A program made the position numbers and the translations under genes. The notes below the pieces were generated by a model. That model saw nothing but the letters and a program-made list of their open reading frames with translations. It was not told where the DNA came from and searched no databases. A stretch of DNA of 64,000 nt from Roseovarius sp. Pro17 (GTDB lineage Bacteria > Pseudomonadota > Alphaproteobacteria > Rhodobacterales > Rhodobacteraceae): NCBI RefSeq assembly GCF_035599575.1, contig NZ_CP141179.1:3943001-4007000 (forward strand). Direction: 5' to 3'. This document shows, one piece after another, positions 1 to 8,139 of the stretch. Numbering within the stretch: the first letter of the stretch is position 1; each line of letters begins with the position of its first letter.

Positions 1-177
1 GGCAATGCCCACGCCATTCTTGCGGCTGATGCAGACGCCCTCAAAGTTCTGAACACGCGTGCGCGTGCCTTCCGTCACCTTAAAGCCGACGCGAATGGTG
101 TCGCCGGCCTTGAAATCCGGAATGTCCCTGCCGAGTTCGGCAATCTGTTCCGCTTCGATCTGAGCGATTAGGTTCAT
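1..177 (-). CDS. rplS: 50S ribosomal protein L19 (N-terminal part)
   Basis: L19 sits at the 30S-50S interface of the ribosome. The reverse strand reads [15 protein letters not shown], then a stretch with [13 protein letters not shown] and [16 protein letters not shown], the conserved N-terminal half of L19. The remaining half lies outside the window. The ATG at 177 is preceded by AGGAGAA at a normal distance. It is the last gene of the rpsP-rimM-trmD-rplS cluster, but a gap of about 310 bases from trmD suggests its own promoter and leader. Confidence 0.96.
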   Translation of the reverse strand, partial: MNLIAQIEAEQIAELGRDIPDFKAGDTIRVGFKVTEGTRTRVQNFEGVCISRKNGVGIA

Positions 178-441
178 CGCTGTTCTCCTGATTTGCTTGC
201 GGTTTTGGTCCGCAAAGTGTTTTCGCGCCCCGAGAGCTGGTGGGCTTTGTCCGGATCCCTCTGACCAGATGTCAGAAGTCCGCCCCAGATCGGATCGTCC
301 TATTTCTACGTGGTGCCGACGACGCGCGCCGGCGCCGGATGCAAAGATCACCCGGCAGGATCGCACGCCTTTAGGCTCCCGACTCGGCCTGAGGCCGGGT
401 AAGGGTGCGCGGGATTTAGGACAGATAGGGGGGCAATGCAA
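178..441 (-). promoter_or_regulatory. rplS leader with candidate promoter and hairpins
   Basis: This is the 309-base gap between trmD and rplS; no gene is visible in it. On the reverse strand TTGCAT (441-436) and TAAATC (418-413) are 17 bases apart and could be a sigma-70 promoter. The resulting leader of about 230 bases would carry a GGCC stem around 383-402 and a 6-bp perfect stem TCTGAC/GTCAGA at 260-276. The structures are seen in the sequence. Promoter activity and autogenous control by L19 are inference. Confidence 0.4.
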
Positions 442-486
442 GCGTCGCGGCGGCCCTTATGCTGGTATATCGGACCAAAAGTTGCC

Positions 487-1296
487 CTACGTCTGGCGTT
501 TCGCCCACAAGTCGGGACGTCGCTTTTGCGTGATCTCTTCGGATTGCGCCTGCCGCCACTTGGCGATTTTGCCGTGGTTGCCGGACATTAGCACATCAGG
601 GATGGCGCGGCCCTGCCATTCTGCGGGTTTTGTATATTGCGGATGCTCCAGCAAGCCGCTGGAATGGCTTTCCTCGACCGCGCTGTCGGCATTGCCCAGA
701 ATGCCGGGCCGCAGGCGCAGCGCTGCGTCGATTATCGCCTGCGCGGCAATTTCGCCTCCGGTCATCACGAAATCGCCCAGCGACACCTCAATTGCGTCGT
801 AGTGCTCGATCACGCGCTCATCCAGCCCCTCAAAGCGCCCGCAGATCAGGGTCATGCCGGGCGCCTGCGCCAATTCCTGCGCCATGGCTTGATCGAAACG
901 GCGACCACGAGGGCTGAGGTAAATCAGCGGGCTGCCGGGTGCGGCGCTGGCATGCGCGGCTTCAATCGCCGCGCCCATGACGTCGGCGCGCAGCACCATC
1001 CCGGCACCGCCACCTGCGGGTGTGTCGTCGACATTGCGATGCTTGCCGATGCCATGCGCGCGCAGATCTAACGTCTCAAGCTCCCACTGGCCGTCCTGCA
1101 AGGCGCGGCCTGTCAGACTCTCGCCCAGAATGCCGGGAAAGGCCTGTGGCATTAGCGTGATGACCTGAACGCGCCACGCATGTGCGAGCCGCTGGGGGCC
1201 GCCCATCAGATCGCGTGGCTGCGCGCTAAGCGTGACGGACTTGCGACCCAGAGATCGCGTAGGGCTATTGGTTTTGGGGGTATCGGGATCGGACAT
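487..1296 (-). CDS. trmD: tRNA (guanine-N1)-methyltransferase TrmD
   Basis: TrmD makes m1G37 in tRNAs with G36 using S-adenosylmethionine, which prevents +1 frameshifting. The 269-residue product has the SPOUT/TrmD signatures KHRNVDDTPAGGGAGM (residues 85-100), CGRFEGLDERV (152-162) and SLGDFVMTGGE (172-182), the knotted SAM site. About 40 residues precede the usual TrmD start. I recall similar extensions in Rhodobacteraceae, so they are kept, although no clear ribosome binding site precedes the ATG at 1296. It lies in the ribosomal protein cluster between the DUF1328 gene and rplS. Confidence 0.95.
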   Translation of the reverse strand: MSDPDTPKTNSPTRSLGRKSVTLSAQPRDLMGGPQRLAHAWRVQVITLMPQAFPGILGESLTGRALQDGQWELETLDLRAHGIGKHRNVDDTPAGGGAGMVLRADVMGAAIEAAHASAAPGSPLIYLSPRGRRFDQAMAQELAQAPGMTLICGRFEGLDERVIEHYDAIEVSLGDFVMTGGEIAAQAIIDAALRLRPGILGNADSAVEESHSSGLLEHPQYTKPAEWQGRAIPDVLMSGNHGKIAKWRQAQSEEITQKRRPDLWAKRQT

Positions 1297-1381
1297 AGGC
1301 CAGTCTTAGCGCAGATCATCTGATAGGTGACAGGCCTTTCGCAAGGCCCGCCGCAACAAGGACCATGCCCAACCCCGCATG

Positions 1382-1543
1382 TCAGGCGATTGCGACGACA
1401 CCCAGAACGACGAGGACAAAGAGCACGAGTGCGATCGCGATCAGAATCTTTGCGCCCGTCAGAGCCACACCCGACAAACGACCGAAGCCCAGAAGGGCGG
1501 CAATGGCGGCAATCGCCAGAAGAACGAGAATCCAGTGCAGCAT
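1382..1543 (-). CDS. DUF1328 (YtjA-type) small membrane protein
   Basis: A 53-residue, almost wholly hydrophobic protein starting MLHWILVLLAIAAIAALLG and containing GFGRLSGVALTGAKIL, the pattern of the DUF1328/YtjA family: two transmembrane segments joined by a short Gly-rich loop. The ATG at 1543 is chosen over one eight codons upstream because AAGGAC lies just before it and the family begins MLHW/MLYW. Function is unknown. It sits between rimM and trmD, interrupting the canonical order, and may be expressed separately. Confidence 0.8.
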   Translation of the reverse strand: MLHWILVLLAIAAIAALLGFGRLSGVALTGAKILIAIALVLFVLVVLGVVAIA

Positions 1544-1648
1544 GACGAAGTCCTTTTCAGATACCACGGCAGGCAGACGCGCCTGCTGATATTCTTAAAA
1601 CACCGCCCGGCTGCTATGGTTCCCGTTTTGAGGCGCCGGACCGACCCA

Positions 1649-2173
1649 TCAGTCGCTGTCCGGCATCAGCCCGTCGGGCGGGTCTGCCACGATCCGTCCG
1701 CCAGCAAGGTCGACCGTTGGCACCGACGCCTGCGTGAAAGGCAGCAGAACCGTCTCAGGCGTGCCGGGCAGGGCGATTTCCAATAGGTCCGAGGCACCGT
1801 GATTAAGCACGGTTTTGACCTGACCCAGCAATGCGCCGCCCGAGTCGAATACGTCGAGGCCCACAAGGTCGGCGTGATAATATTCGTCGTCCGGCAATCC
1901 GGGCAGCTTGGCGCGTGCAACAAACAGACGCGTGCCGCGCAGGGCATCGGCCTCTTCCTTGGTACGGATACCCGAGAGGCGCGCGGTAAAGCCGTTCTTG
2001 GCCTGCCCGGTCAACGTGACGGTATGACTCTGCGTGCCGTCTTCGGTCGCAAGGGGGCCATAGGCCGCGATATCCTCGGGCTGGGCGGCGAAACTCTTGA
2101 GGCGCACCTCGCCGCGCACCCCGAAAGAGCCGGCAATCGCCCCGATGCAGATCATGTCGCTTGGCTCGTTCAT
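1649..2173 (-). CDS. rimM: 16S rRNA processing protein RimM
   Basis: RimM binds S19 and helps mature the 30S head and process 16S rRNA. The 174-residue product has the RimM N-terminal domain ([19 protein letters not shown], then [12 protein letters not shown]) followed by a PRC-barrel with [13 protein letters not shown] and VLLPF. The start at 2173 is supported by AAGGAG seven bases upstream. A start 29 codons earlier would run through the upstream small gene. Its ATG overlaps the stop of that 44-codon gene (ATGA), implying translational coupling. Confidence 0.94.
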   Translation of the reverse strand: MNEPSDMICIGAIAGSFGVRGEVRLKSFAAQPEDIAAYGPLATEDGTQSHTVTLTGQAKNGFTARLSGIRTKEEADALRGTRLFVARAKLPGLPDDEYYHADLVGLDVFDSGGALLGQVKTVLNHGASDLLEIALPGTPETVLLPFTQASVPTVDLAGGRIVADPPDGLMPDSD

Positions 2174-2304
2174 CGCGTCTCTCCTTGGCAAAGGCCGTTT
2201 ACGACCTGTCCGCCTGCCATTGTGCAGTTTTCGCTGTGCTGATGTTTGGCATACCCCCAACCGGCAAGGAATAGGAAGGCCCAGAAAATCAGTTTGCGCA
2301 GCAT
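2170..2304 (-). CDS. 44-residue hypothetical single-pass protein coupled to rimM
   Basis: A short open frame encoding [19 protein letters not shown] followed by a polar tail with two cysteines ([15 protein letters not shown]). It starts six bases after the bluB stop and its stop overlaps the rimM start in ATGA, so it is packed as a real gene. The N-terminus is a membrane anchor or uncleaved signal. The two Cys about a dozen residues apart could form a disulfide outside the cytoplasm. I do not recognise the family. Support comes from position and composition only. Confidence 0.6.
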   Translation of the reverse strand: MLRKLIFWAFLFLAGWGYAKHQHSENCTMAGGQVVNGLCQGETR

Positions 2305-2309
2305 AGCCG

Positions 2310-2939
2310 TCAGCGCCTCAGACGGGGCTGCGGCGGGGTGCGCTGTTCCCACCCGGCTGTTTCCAGTTCGGGGGTCAGGCTGTCTGCCTCGGGCCATCCG
2401 ATGCAGAGATACGCGACGAGGGCCCAGCCCTCTGGCACGTCCAGATCGCGACATATCTGCACAGAATCGAGGATCGACACCCAACCGACGCCTAGCCCCT
2501 CGGCCCGCGCGGCCAGCCAGAAATGCGTGATTGCGCCGACGACGGAATAGCGCCGCATTTCGGGCATGGTCGCGGCACCAAGGCCCGCGCCCTTGTCCGT
2601 GTCCTCGTCGCAAAAGATCGCCAGTTGCACTGGTGCATCGCGCATTCCCGACAGCTTGAGGCTACTATAGAGTTGCGCGCGCTCGCCGTTGTAGCCTGCA
2701 AGTGCCGCGCGGTTCGCCGCCTCAAAATTGGTCAACGCGGCAGCGCGGGCAGCGTGGCTGACCACCTCGACCACGCGCCACGGCTCGCTCAGGCCCACCG
2801 AAGGGGCCATGCAAAACGCATCGAGGCAGCGCATCAGCGCTGCCTCGTCCACCGGATCATTGCGAAAGCGGCGCACATCGCGCCGCCAGCGCATAAGATC
2901 GGCCAGTTGCGACTGGAAGTCCTGAGTAAACTGAGACAT
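2310..2939 (-). CDS. bluB: 5,6-dimethylbenzimidazole synthase BluB
   Basis: BluB fragments reduced FMN with oxygen to give 5,6-dimethylbenzimidazole, the lower ligand of cobalamin. The 209-residue protein is a nitroreductase-fold member with the BluB features [16 protein letters not shown] near the N-terminus, [11 protein letters not shown] (45-56), and [12 protein letters not shown] (about 147-158). It starts 16 bases after the rpsP stop, with CAGGGA in the gap, so it is probably co-transcribed with the ribosomal protein gene. No cobalamin riboswitch is visible nearby. Confidence 0.92.
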   Translation of the reverse strand: MSQFTQDFQSQLADLMRWRRDVRRFRNDPVDEAALMRCLDAFCMAPSVGLSEPWRVVEVVSHAARAAALTNFEAANRAALAGYNGERAQLYSSLKLSGMRDAPVQLAIFCDEDTDKGAGLGAATMPEMRRYSVVGAITHFWLAARAEGLGVGWVSILDSVQICRDLDVPEGWALVAYLCIGWPEADSLTPELETAGWEQRTPPQPRLRR

Positions 2940-2955
2940 TCCAGCGCGTCCCTGC

Positions 2956-3387
2956 TTATTCTTCGACGGCTGCTTCTTCTGCCGGTGCTTCTGCGGGCGC
3001 TTCCTCTGCGGGCGCTTCTTCGGCGGGGGCGTTGGCGGCCTCTTCGGCTGCGGCTGTCTTGGCTGCGCGCTCTTCTGCGCGGTCCTGCGCCTTCTTGCCG
3101 GGCGTGCCTTTTTTCAGGTTAGCGCGCTCTTTCTTTTCTGTGACGCCAGCGGCCTCAAGCATCCGGCTGATGCGGTCGGTCGGCTGCGCGCCTTTGTCCA
3201 GCCAGTACTGCACGCGCTCCAGGTCCATCTTGACGCGCTCTTCGCTGTCTTTGGCCAGCAGGGGGTTATATGTGCCCAGCTTTTCGATAAAGCGACCGTC
3301 GCGCGGCATGCGGCTGTCGGCGGCGACGATGGAATAATGGGGGCGCTTCTTGCTGCCACCGCGGGCGAGGCGAATTTTCATGGCCAT
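2956..3387 (-). CDS. rpsP: 30S ribosomal protein S16 with acidic tail
   Basis: S16 is an early-assembly 30S protein. The first 80 residues are standard ([47 protein letters not shown]). The product is 143 residues because of a C-terminal low-complexity extension of repeated APAEEA-type units, acidic and alanine-rich, also seen in other Rhodobacteraceae S16 proteins. AGGAG lies upstream of the ATG at 3387. A second in-frame ATG two codons later is an alternative start. Confidence 0.96.
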   Translation of the reverse strand: MAMKIRLARGGSKKRPHYSIVAADSRMPRDGRFIEKLGTYNPLLAKDSEERVKMDLERVQYWLDKGAQPTDRISRMLEAAGVTEKKERANLKKGTPGKKAQDRAEERAAKTAAAEEAANAPAEEAPAEEAPAEAPAEEAAVEE

Positions 3388-3411
3388 GGGGGTATCTCCT
3401 AAGGTGTTTGG

Positions 3412-3708
3412 TTATGATTGGTGTTGTTTGTGGTGCTGGATAACTTCAGCGATGACGAAGTTCAGAAACTTCTTGGCGAATTCAGGATCCAGATCGGCCT
3501 GCCTCGCCAAATCCTCCAGACGCGCGATCTGCGCGGCTTCGCGCGCGGGATCGGACGGGGGAAGGTTGTGCTCGGCCTTGAGACGGCCGACGGATTGCGT
3601 GTGCTTGAACCGCTCGCCCAGCGTATAGACCAGGATTGCGTCCAGCCGGTCGATGCTGTCGCGGTGGTCCTTTAGTAGCTGCGCGGCGCGGGCGGCGGCG
3701 TCGGTCAT
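3412..3708 (-). CDS. chorismate mutase (AroQ type)
   Basis: A 98-residue all-helical protein with the AroQ pattern HRDSIDRLDAILVYTLGERF (active-site Arg and acidic residues of helix 1), then QSVGRLKAEHNLPPSDPARE and a C-terminal helix. It converts chorismate to prephenate for Phe/Tyr synthesis. The start at 3708 overlaps the stop of the upstream acetyltransferase (ATGA), so the two are coupled. It stands alone with no prephenate dehydratase domain attached. Rhodobacteraceae often keep this monofunctional enzyme between ffh and rpsP. Confidence 0.88.
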   Translation of the reverse strand: MTDAAARAAQLLKDHRDSIDRLDAILVYTLGERFKHTQSVGRLKAEHNLPPSDPAREAAQIARLEDLARQADLDPEFAKKFLNFVIAEVIQHHKQHQS

Positions 3709-4259
3709 GTCGCGCCCTCTTTGGTCGCGGGAACAAGGCCCAGATCGGCAGCCGAGGGGTGGCGGTAAATCATGTCCTCGCCCATATGCGGGTTGGTGTA
3801 GGTACGCTCGTAAGTTGCGCCCATACGCTCGGCCAGTGCGACCGAGCGAGCGTTGCCCGGAACGATATGCGAGCCGACCGAGGTGAGGCCCAGATCGGTA
3901 TAGCCCCACGCGCGGGCCGCGATGGCAGCCTCATAAGCGATGCCGCGCCCTTCGAACCCCTCAAAGACGACATAGCCCAACTCGGGTTCGGGCCAGCCCT
4001 CGGGCGCCCAGATGCCGACCAGACCGCAGGGCAGGCCCGATGCCTTGTCCTCGATGATGAAATAGCCGTAGCCGCGCAGCGCCCAGTGACCCAGGTTCAT
4101 CGCGAACCAGCGCCACGCGTTACTGCGGTCGGGCTCGTGCCCGAACCCTGCGGCGCGAACGGCATCCATCAAGAAGTCGATTGTCGGATCGACGTCACCT
4201 TCGGTGGGGCCGCGCAGGATCAGACGCTCGGTCTCGATGCGGGGAATATCATGCACCAT
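3705..4259 (-). CDS. GNAT family N-acetyltransferase (RimJ/RimL-like)
   Basis: A 184-residue acetyltransferase: ETERLILRGPTEGD at the N-terminus, ELGYVVFEGFEGRGIAYEA in the acetyl-CoA-binding region, and the C-terminal LTSVGSHIVPGNARSVALAERMGA, all typical of the Acetyltransf_3 branch that acetylates protein N-termini or small molecules. The substrate cannot be told. GGAGG at 4269-4273 favours the ATG at 4259 over one six codons earlier. It lies between ffh and the coupled chorismate mutase. Confidence 0.85.
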   Translation of the reverse strand: MVHDIPRIETERLILRGPTEGDVDPTIDFLMDAVRAAGFGHEPDRSNAWRWFAMNLGHWALRGYGYFIIEDKASGLPCGLVGIWAPEGWPEPELGYVVFEGFEGRGIAYEAAIAARAWGYTDLGLTSVGSHIVPGNARSVALAERMGATYERTYTNPHMGEDMIYRHPSAADLGLVPATKEGAT

Positions 4260-4290
4260 AGCGGTTAACCTCCGCATTTAGCGTGTGCGC

Positions 4291-4346
4291 TGTGGGAGGG
4301 GCGAGGCGCCTCCGGCGAGAGTATTTGGGGAACAATGAAAGCATGG
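4291..4346 (-). repeat. Rhodobacteraceae-type intergenic repeat / ffh 3' hairpin
   Basis: The ffh-acetyltransferase gap carries, on the reverse strand, CTTTCATTGTTCCCCAAATA followed by CTC and a GGAGGCGCC...CCTCC stem-loop. From memory this resembles an interspersed intergenic element common in Rhodobacteraceae, with a stem and an adjoining AATACTC box. Only one copy is in this window, so repeat status rests on recall. It may act as the ffh terminator. Confidence 0.45.
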
Positions 4347-4349
4347 GCG

Positions 4350-5855
4350 CTACTTTTTCTTACCAAAGCCGGACAGGCCTTGGGGTAGGCCGCCGCCGCC
4401 CATACCGCCGAGGCCGCCCAGACCACCGGGCAGCTTGCCGCCCATTTTCTTGGCGGCCTGTTCCAGCGCCTTGGGGTCCATGCCGGCAGCCATTTCCTCG
4501 GGCGAGGGGCCACCTTTGCCGAACATGCCTTTCATGGCCTGTTTCAGCATGCCGCCCTTGCCCATTTTCTTCATCATGTCGGCCATCTGGCGGTGCATTT
4601 TCAGCAGCTGGTTCAGTTGGCTGACCTCAAGGCCCGCGCCTTTGGCGATACGCTTTTTCCGGCTGGCCTGAAGGATCTGGGGGTTGGCGCGTTCCTTCTT
4701 GGTCATCGACTGGATCAGGGCGATCTGACGCGCGATGATCTTGTCGTCGAAACCGGCGTCCTGCACCTGTTTGGCCATCTTGCCCATGCCGGGCATCATG
4801 CCCATGACCGACTCCATGCCGCCCATCTTTTGCATCTGTTCCAGCTGCATCCGCAGGTCGTTCATATTGAACTGACCCTTCTGGAAGCGCTTCATCATTC
4901 GCTCGGCCTGATCGGCCTCGATAGTAGCCTGGGCTTTCTCGACGAGGCTGACGATGTCGCCCATACCAAGGATGCGGCCCGCGATACGTTCGGCCTCGAA
5001 GGTTTCGATCGCGTCCATTTTCTCGCCGAGGCCGACAAAGCGGATCGGCTTGCCGGTGACGGCGCGCATCGACAGGGCCGCGCCGCCACGCCCGTCGCCG
5101 TCCATGCGGGTGAGGACGACACCGGTGACGCCGATCTTGTCGTCGAATTCGGTCGCCACGTTCACAGCGTCTTGGCCGGTGAGGCCGTCAACCACCAGCA
5201 GCGTTTCGCGGGGGTTCGTGGCGTCACGCACGGCAGCGGCCTGTGCAATTAATTCGGCGTCGATATGCAGGCGGCCCGCCGTATCCAGCATGTAGACGTC
5301 GTAGCCGCCGAGGCTGGCTTGGGTCTTGGCACGTTTGGCGATCTGCACCGGGTCCTCGCCCCTGACGATGGGCAGGGTGTCGACGCCGATCTGCTGGCCG
5401 AGGATTGCCAACTGCTCCATCGCGGCGGGGCGATTGACGTCAAGTGACGCCATCAGCACGCGCTTGCCTTCGCGTTCGGTCAGGCGCTTGGCAAGCTTGG
5501 CGGTGGTTGTCGTCTTACCCGAGCCTTGAAGGCCGACCATCAGGATCGCGGCAGGCGCGTTGTCGATTTTCAGCACGCCGGGATCACCCTCGCCGCGCAG
5601 GGTGTCGATCAGCGCGTCGTGCACGATCTTGACGACCTGCTGGCCGGGGGTGATGGATTTCAGAACCGACTGGCCGGTGGCCTGCTCCTGCACCTTTTTG
5701 ACGAAATCGCGTGCGACGGGCAGCGACACGTCCGCCTCCAGCAGCGCGACGCGCACTTCGCGCAGGGCGGTTTTCACGTCCTCTTCGCTAAGCGCGCCCT
5801 GTTTCGTCAGGCGATCAAAGACGCCTGAGAGGCGTTCGGATAGATTTTCAAACAT
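4350..5855 (-). CDS. ffh: signal recognition particle protein Ffh
   Basis: Ffh binds 4.5S RNA and signal sequences and delivers ribosomes to FtsY at the membrane. The 501-residue protein has the helical N domain, GTPase P-loop GLQGSGKTTT (108-117), DTAGRLHID, TRMDGDGRGG, and a methionine-rich M domain with GMESVMGMMPGMGKMAKQ. The C-terminus is an unusually Gly/Met-rich tail ending in KKK. GAGGAG precedes the start. It is the first gene of the minus-strand run leading to rplS. Confidence 0.97.
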   Translation of the reverse strand: MFENLSERLSGVFDRLTKQGALSEEDVKTALREVRVALLEADVSLPVARDFVKKVQEQATGQSVLKSITPGQQVVKIVHDALIDTLRGEGDPGVLKIDNAPAAILMVGLQGSGKTTTTAKLAKRLTEREGKRVLMASLDVNRPAAMEQLAILGQQIGVDTLPIVRGEDPVQIAKRAKTQASLGGYDVYMLDTAGRLHIDAELIAQAAAVRDATNPRETLLVVDGLTGQDAVNVATEFDDKIGVTGVVLTRMDGDGRGGAALSMRAVTGKPIRFVGLGEKMDAIETFEAERIAGRILGMGDIVSLVEKAQATIEADQAERMMKRFQKGQFNMNDLRMQLEQMQKMGGMESVMGMMPGMGKMAKQVQDAGFDDKIIARQIALIQSMTKKERANPQILQASRKKRIAKGAGLEVSQLNQLLKMHRQMADMMKKMGKGGMLKQAMKGMFGKGGPSPEEMAAGMDPKALEQAAKKMGGKLPGGLGGLGGMGGGGLPQGLSGFGKKK

Positions 5856-6238
5856 CTGCCGGGCTCCTCAGCCGTTGAACATATTTGCGACCCGTTATGG
5901 CGCGGGCCGCGCGAAGAGGACCAAACCAGTAACGCCCCCGTGGGCGCAGACGCGCTGACGGAGGGCGATCCCGGCCAAAGCCATGGGACCGGAAGACATG
6001 GCGCTTCCGGGATTTGCGCCGGTTTTTAGACGCGCGGCGCGCCTGAGTCAAGATGCGCTTGCCTTGCAGACCACCGGTAATTGCGATCAAGCTGCGGTGA
6101 CGGCGAAGGGTAGGCGCGAATGAGTATCTGCGGCGAGATCAAGATGGGCCATCACGTCGCCCCCCTAGCCACTGCCAGTAGCGCATCTGAGGAATTGCCT
6201 GCCTTGACCAAGCAGCGCACCGCCGCACGGGGACCGAC
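5856..6238. other. divergent intergenic region, ffh / DMT transporter
   Basis: This stretch of 383 bases must hold the promoters for ffh (leftward) and the exporter gene (rightward). I see a GC-rich palindromic run around 6031-6045 (GCGCGGCGCGCC) but no convincing -35/-10 pair, RNA gene or small coding frame. Confidence 0.4.
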
Positions 6239-7171
6239 ATGAGCGCGGCCATGCGCGGACATTTGGCGATGCTGATTTTTTCGGGACTTATCGCTGGCTC
6301 CTTTGCGCTGGGATCGCTGGCGGCGCCGCATATCGCACCGGCAGCGTTGAATGCGATGCGGTTTACGCTGGCATCCGTGCTGGTGGGCGCGGCTGCCCTC
6401 GCCACGACCGGGCTAAAGCGCAGCGATTTCGCGGCACCGTGGCGCTATGTCATCCTTGGCGCGCTGATGGGTATCTACTTTGTGCTGATGTTCGAGGGGC
6501 TCAAGACCGCACCGCCCGTGTCGGCAGCGGCTGTGTTCACCTTGTCGCCGATCCTGTCGGGGATCGCAGGCTACATCCTGTTACGCCAAATCACGACGCG
6601 GCGCATGGCGCTGGCGCTGGCGGTGGGGGCGGCCGGTGCCTTGTGGGTGATTTTCCGCGCCGACGTCGCCGCGCTGCTGGACTTTCGCATCGGGCGGGGC
6701 GAAGCGATTTATTTCTGGGGCTGCGTGGCGCACGCGGTCTATACCCCGCTGGTGCGATTACTGAACCGGGGGCAATCGCCCATCGTGTTCTCTTTTGGCA
6801 CCATAGTGGCAGCGGCGATTATTCTGACCCTCGTTGGGGCGGGCGACCTGATCCGGCTGGACTGGGGCGCGATGCCTGTCATCGTGTGGATTACGCTGGC
6901 CTATGTCACGATCTTCGCCACGGCACTGACCTTTGTGCTGCTGCAATACGCATCCCTCAGACTGCCCAGTGCCAAGGTGATGGCCTACACTTACCTCACT
7001 CCCAGCTGGGTGATCTGCTGGCAGATGGCGCTGGGCAATCCGTTGCCGCCTGCGCTGGTACTGGTGGGCGTCGCGCTGACGGTCGTTGCGCTGGTATTGC
7101 TGCTCAAGAATGAAGAGGGACGCACAAGCCCCCGGAACCAACAGCGCCGCAGAGGCGTTAACACGGGATAA
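6239..7171 (+). CDS. DMT-superfamily (EamA) transporter
   Basis: A 310-residue inner-membrane protein with about ten hydrophobic segments arranged as two EamA repeats (residues about 8-140 and 155-285), for example PPVSAAAVFTLSPILSGIAG closing repeat 1 and LPSAKVMAYTYLTPSWVICW in repeat 2. EamA proteins export amino acids or metabolites; the substrate is not predictable. A basic tail follows the last helix. GGGGACC lies before the ATG. The 25-codon gene follows at once and may be co-transcribed. Confidence 0.88.
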   Translation: MSAAMRGHLAMLIFSGLIAGSFALGSLAAPHIAPAALNAMRFTLASVLVGAAALATTGLKRSDFAAPWRYVILGALMGIYFVLMFEGLKTAPPVSAAAVFTLSPILSGIAGYILLRQITTRRMALALAVGAAGALWVIFRADVAALLDFRIGRGEAIYFWGCVAHAVYTPLVRLLNRGQSPIVFSFGTIVAAAIILTLVGAGDLIRLDWGAMPVIVWITLAYVTIFATALTFVLLQYASLRLPSAKVMAYTYLTPSWVICWQMALGNPLPPALVLVGVALTVVALVLLLKNEEGRTSPRNQQRRRGVNTG

Positions 7172-7194
7172 GCAAACCAAACAGGGGACATTCC

Positions 7195-7272
7195 ATGCGT
7201 AATATCATCTATCTTGTCGGCCTCGTCGTCGTCGTTCTGGTAATCGTTAGTTTGATACGGACGGCTTTGTAG
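7195..7272 (+). CDS. 25-residue membrane peptide
   Basis: A very short frame encodes MRNIIYLVGLVVVVLVIVSL followed by IRTAL, a single transmembrane helix. AGGGGA lies six bases before the ATG, a good ribosome binding site. I recall similar MRNIIYLVG-type micro-proteins in other Rhodobacteraceae, annotated as hypothetical. It lies 23 bases after the exporter gene, so it may be translated from the same mRNA. Its function is unknown. Confidence 0.6.
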   Translation: MRNIIYLVGLVVVVLVIVSLIRTAL

Positions 7273-7293
7273 TGTGAGGTCTCACGCCCGGCG

Positions 7294-7635
7294 CTATTCG
7301 CAATTATCACGAGCGCCGGGCAATTCCGCAGCGAGAAATATCTCGAACGCGTCCAGATCGACAGGTTCGAACTGGCCAAAACCTTGCATCCAGACGGATG
7401 CAGCGCGCAGGCCGCCCGGCTCCAGCTTGCACCATTTGACCCGGCCCCGCCGTTCCTGACTGATCAGGCCAGCCCGTCCGAGAATCGCCAAATGCTTTGA
7501 GATCGCGGCAAGGCTCATGTCAAACGGCTCGGCCACGTCGGTCACGGCCATGTCATCCTCCAGCAGCATTGACAGGATTGCGCGGCGCGTTGGATCGGCT
7601 AGGGCCGCAAATGTCAGGTCGAGCGATCCGGTCAT
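7294..7635 (-). CDS. ArsR-family transcriptional regulator
   Basis: A 113-residue winged-helix repressor: FAALADPTRRAILSMLLEDD (helices 1-2), VTDVAEPFDMSLAAISKHL (recognition helix) and a wing followed by WCKLEPGGLRAASVWMQGF. There is no CxC metal site, so it belongs with the SdpR/ArsR-like HTH_20 regulators rather than arsenite sensors. GAGGTG precedes the ATG at 7635; upstream in-frame codons lie in the intergenic region. It is divergent from the stress-protein gene, which is a likely target. Confidence 0.88.
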   Translation of the reverse strand: MTGSLDLTFAALADPTRRAILSMLLEDDMAVTDVAEPFDMSLAAISKHLAILGRAGLISQERRGRVKWCKLEPGGLRAASVWMQGFGQFEPVDLDAFEIFLAAELPGARDNCE

Positions 7636-7725
7636 TAACAACACCTCATAGCACCAGACATGCCGCGAAAAAAATGGCACCATAGGCGCACGTGTCGCGA
7701 CCCCCTCAAACCGAAAGGACATCAC

Positions 7726-8139
7726 GTGTTCAATCATATCATGGTTCCGGTCGATCTGGTTCACAAGGACAAGCAGCAAAAGGCGCTCGCTATCGCAGGT
7801 GAAATGGCCAAGTTGCACAATGCCAAGGTGCATGTCGTCAGCGTGGGCGGCGACCTGCCCAGCAGCCTCGGGCATAACCCTGCCGAGTTCGGCGAGATGC
7901 TGGATAGCTTTGCCGCTGCCCTACGGGACCAATACGGCGTTGACGTTCAGGCGCATCCGATCACAGCGAACGACCCTTCGGTCGACACCACCCGCAAGTT
8001 GATGCAGGGCATCGACGATCTTGGCATTGATTTGGTTATCATGGCCTCGCGTGAACCCGGTATGATGGAACATATCTTTAGCTCGCATGGCGGCTACATC
8101 GCGCAACATGCTAAATGCTCGGTATTTGTGGTTCGCTAA
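7726..8139 (+). CDS. universal stress protein (UspA family)
   Basis: A 137-residue Usp-fold protein: NHIMVPVDLVHKDKQQKAL at the N-terminus and a C-terminus with LVIMASREPGMMEHIFSSHG and SVFVVR. The Usp ATP-binding motif G2xG9xG(S/T) is only partly recognisable, so nucleotide binding is uncertain. The GTG at 7726 is chosen because AAAGGAC precedes it and upstream codons look non-coding. It is divergent from the ArsR gene with only 90 bases between them. Confidence 0.85.
   Translation: MFNHIMVPVDLVHKDKQQKALAIAGEMAKLHNAKVHVVSVGGDLPSSLGHNPAEFGEMLDSFAAALRDQYGVDVQAHPITANDPSVDTTRKLMQGIDDLGIDLVIMASREPGMMEHIFSSHGGYIAQHAKCSVFVVR

Noticed and set aside
2940..2955. Cobalamin riboswitch controlling bluB
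   Set aside because: Only 16 bases separate rpsP and bluB, leaving no room, and no B12-box is seen nearby.
2960..3060. Repeated DNA units at the rpsP 3' end as a minisatellite or CRISPR-like array
   Set aside because: They are codons of the Ala/Glu-rich S16 tail, in frame and irregular in length.
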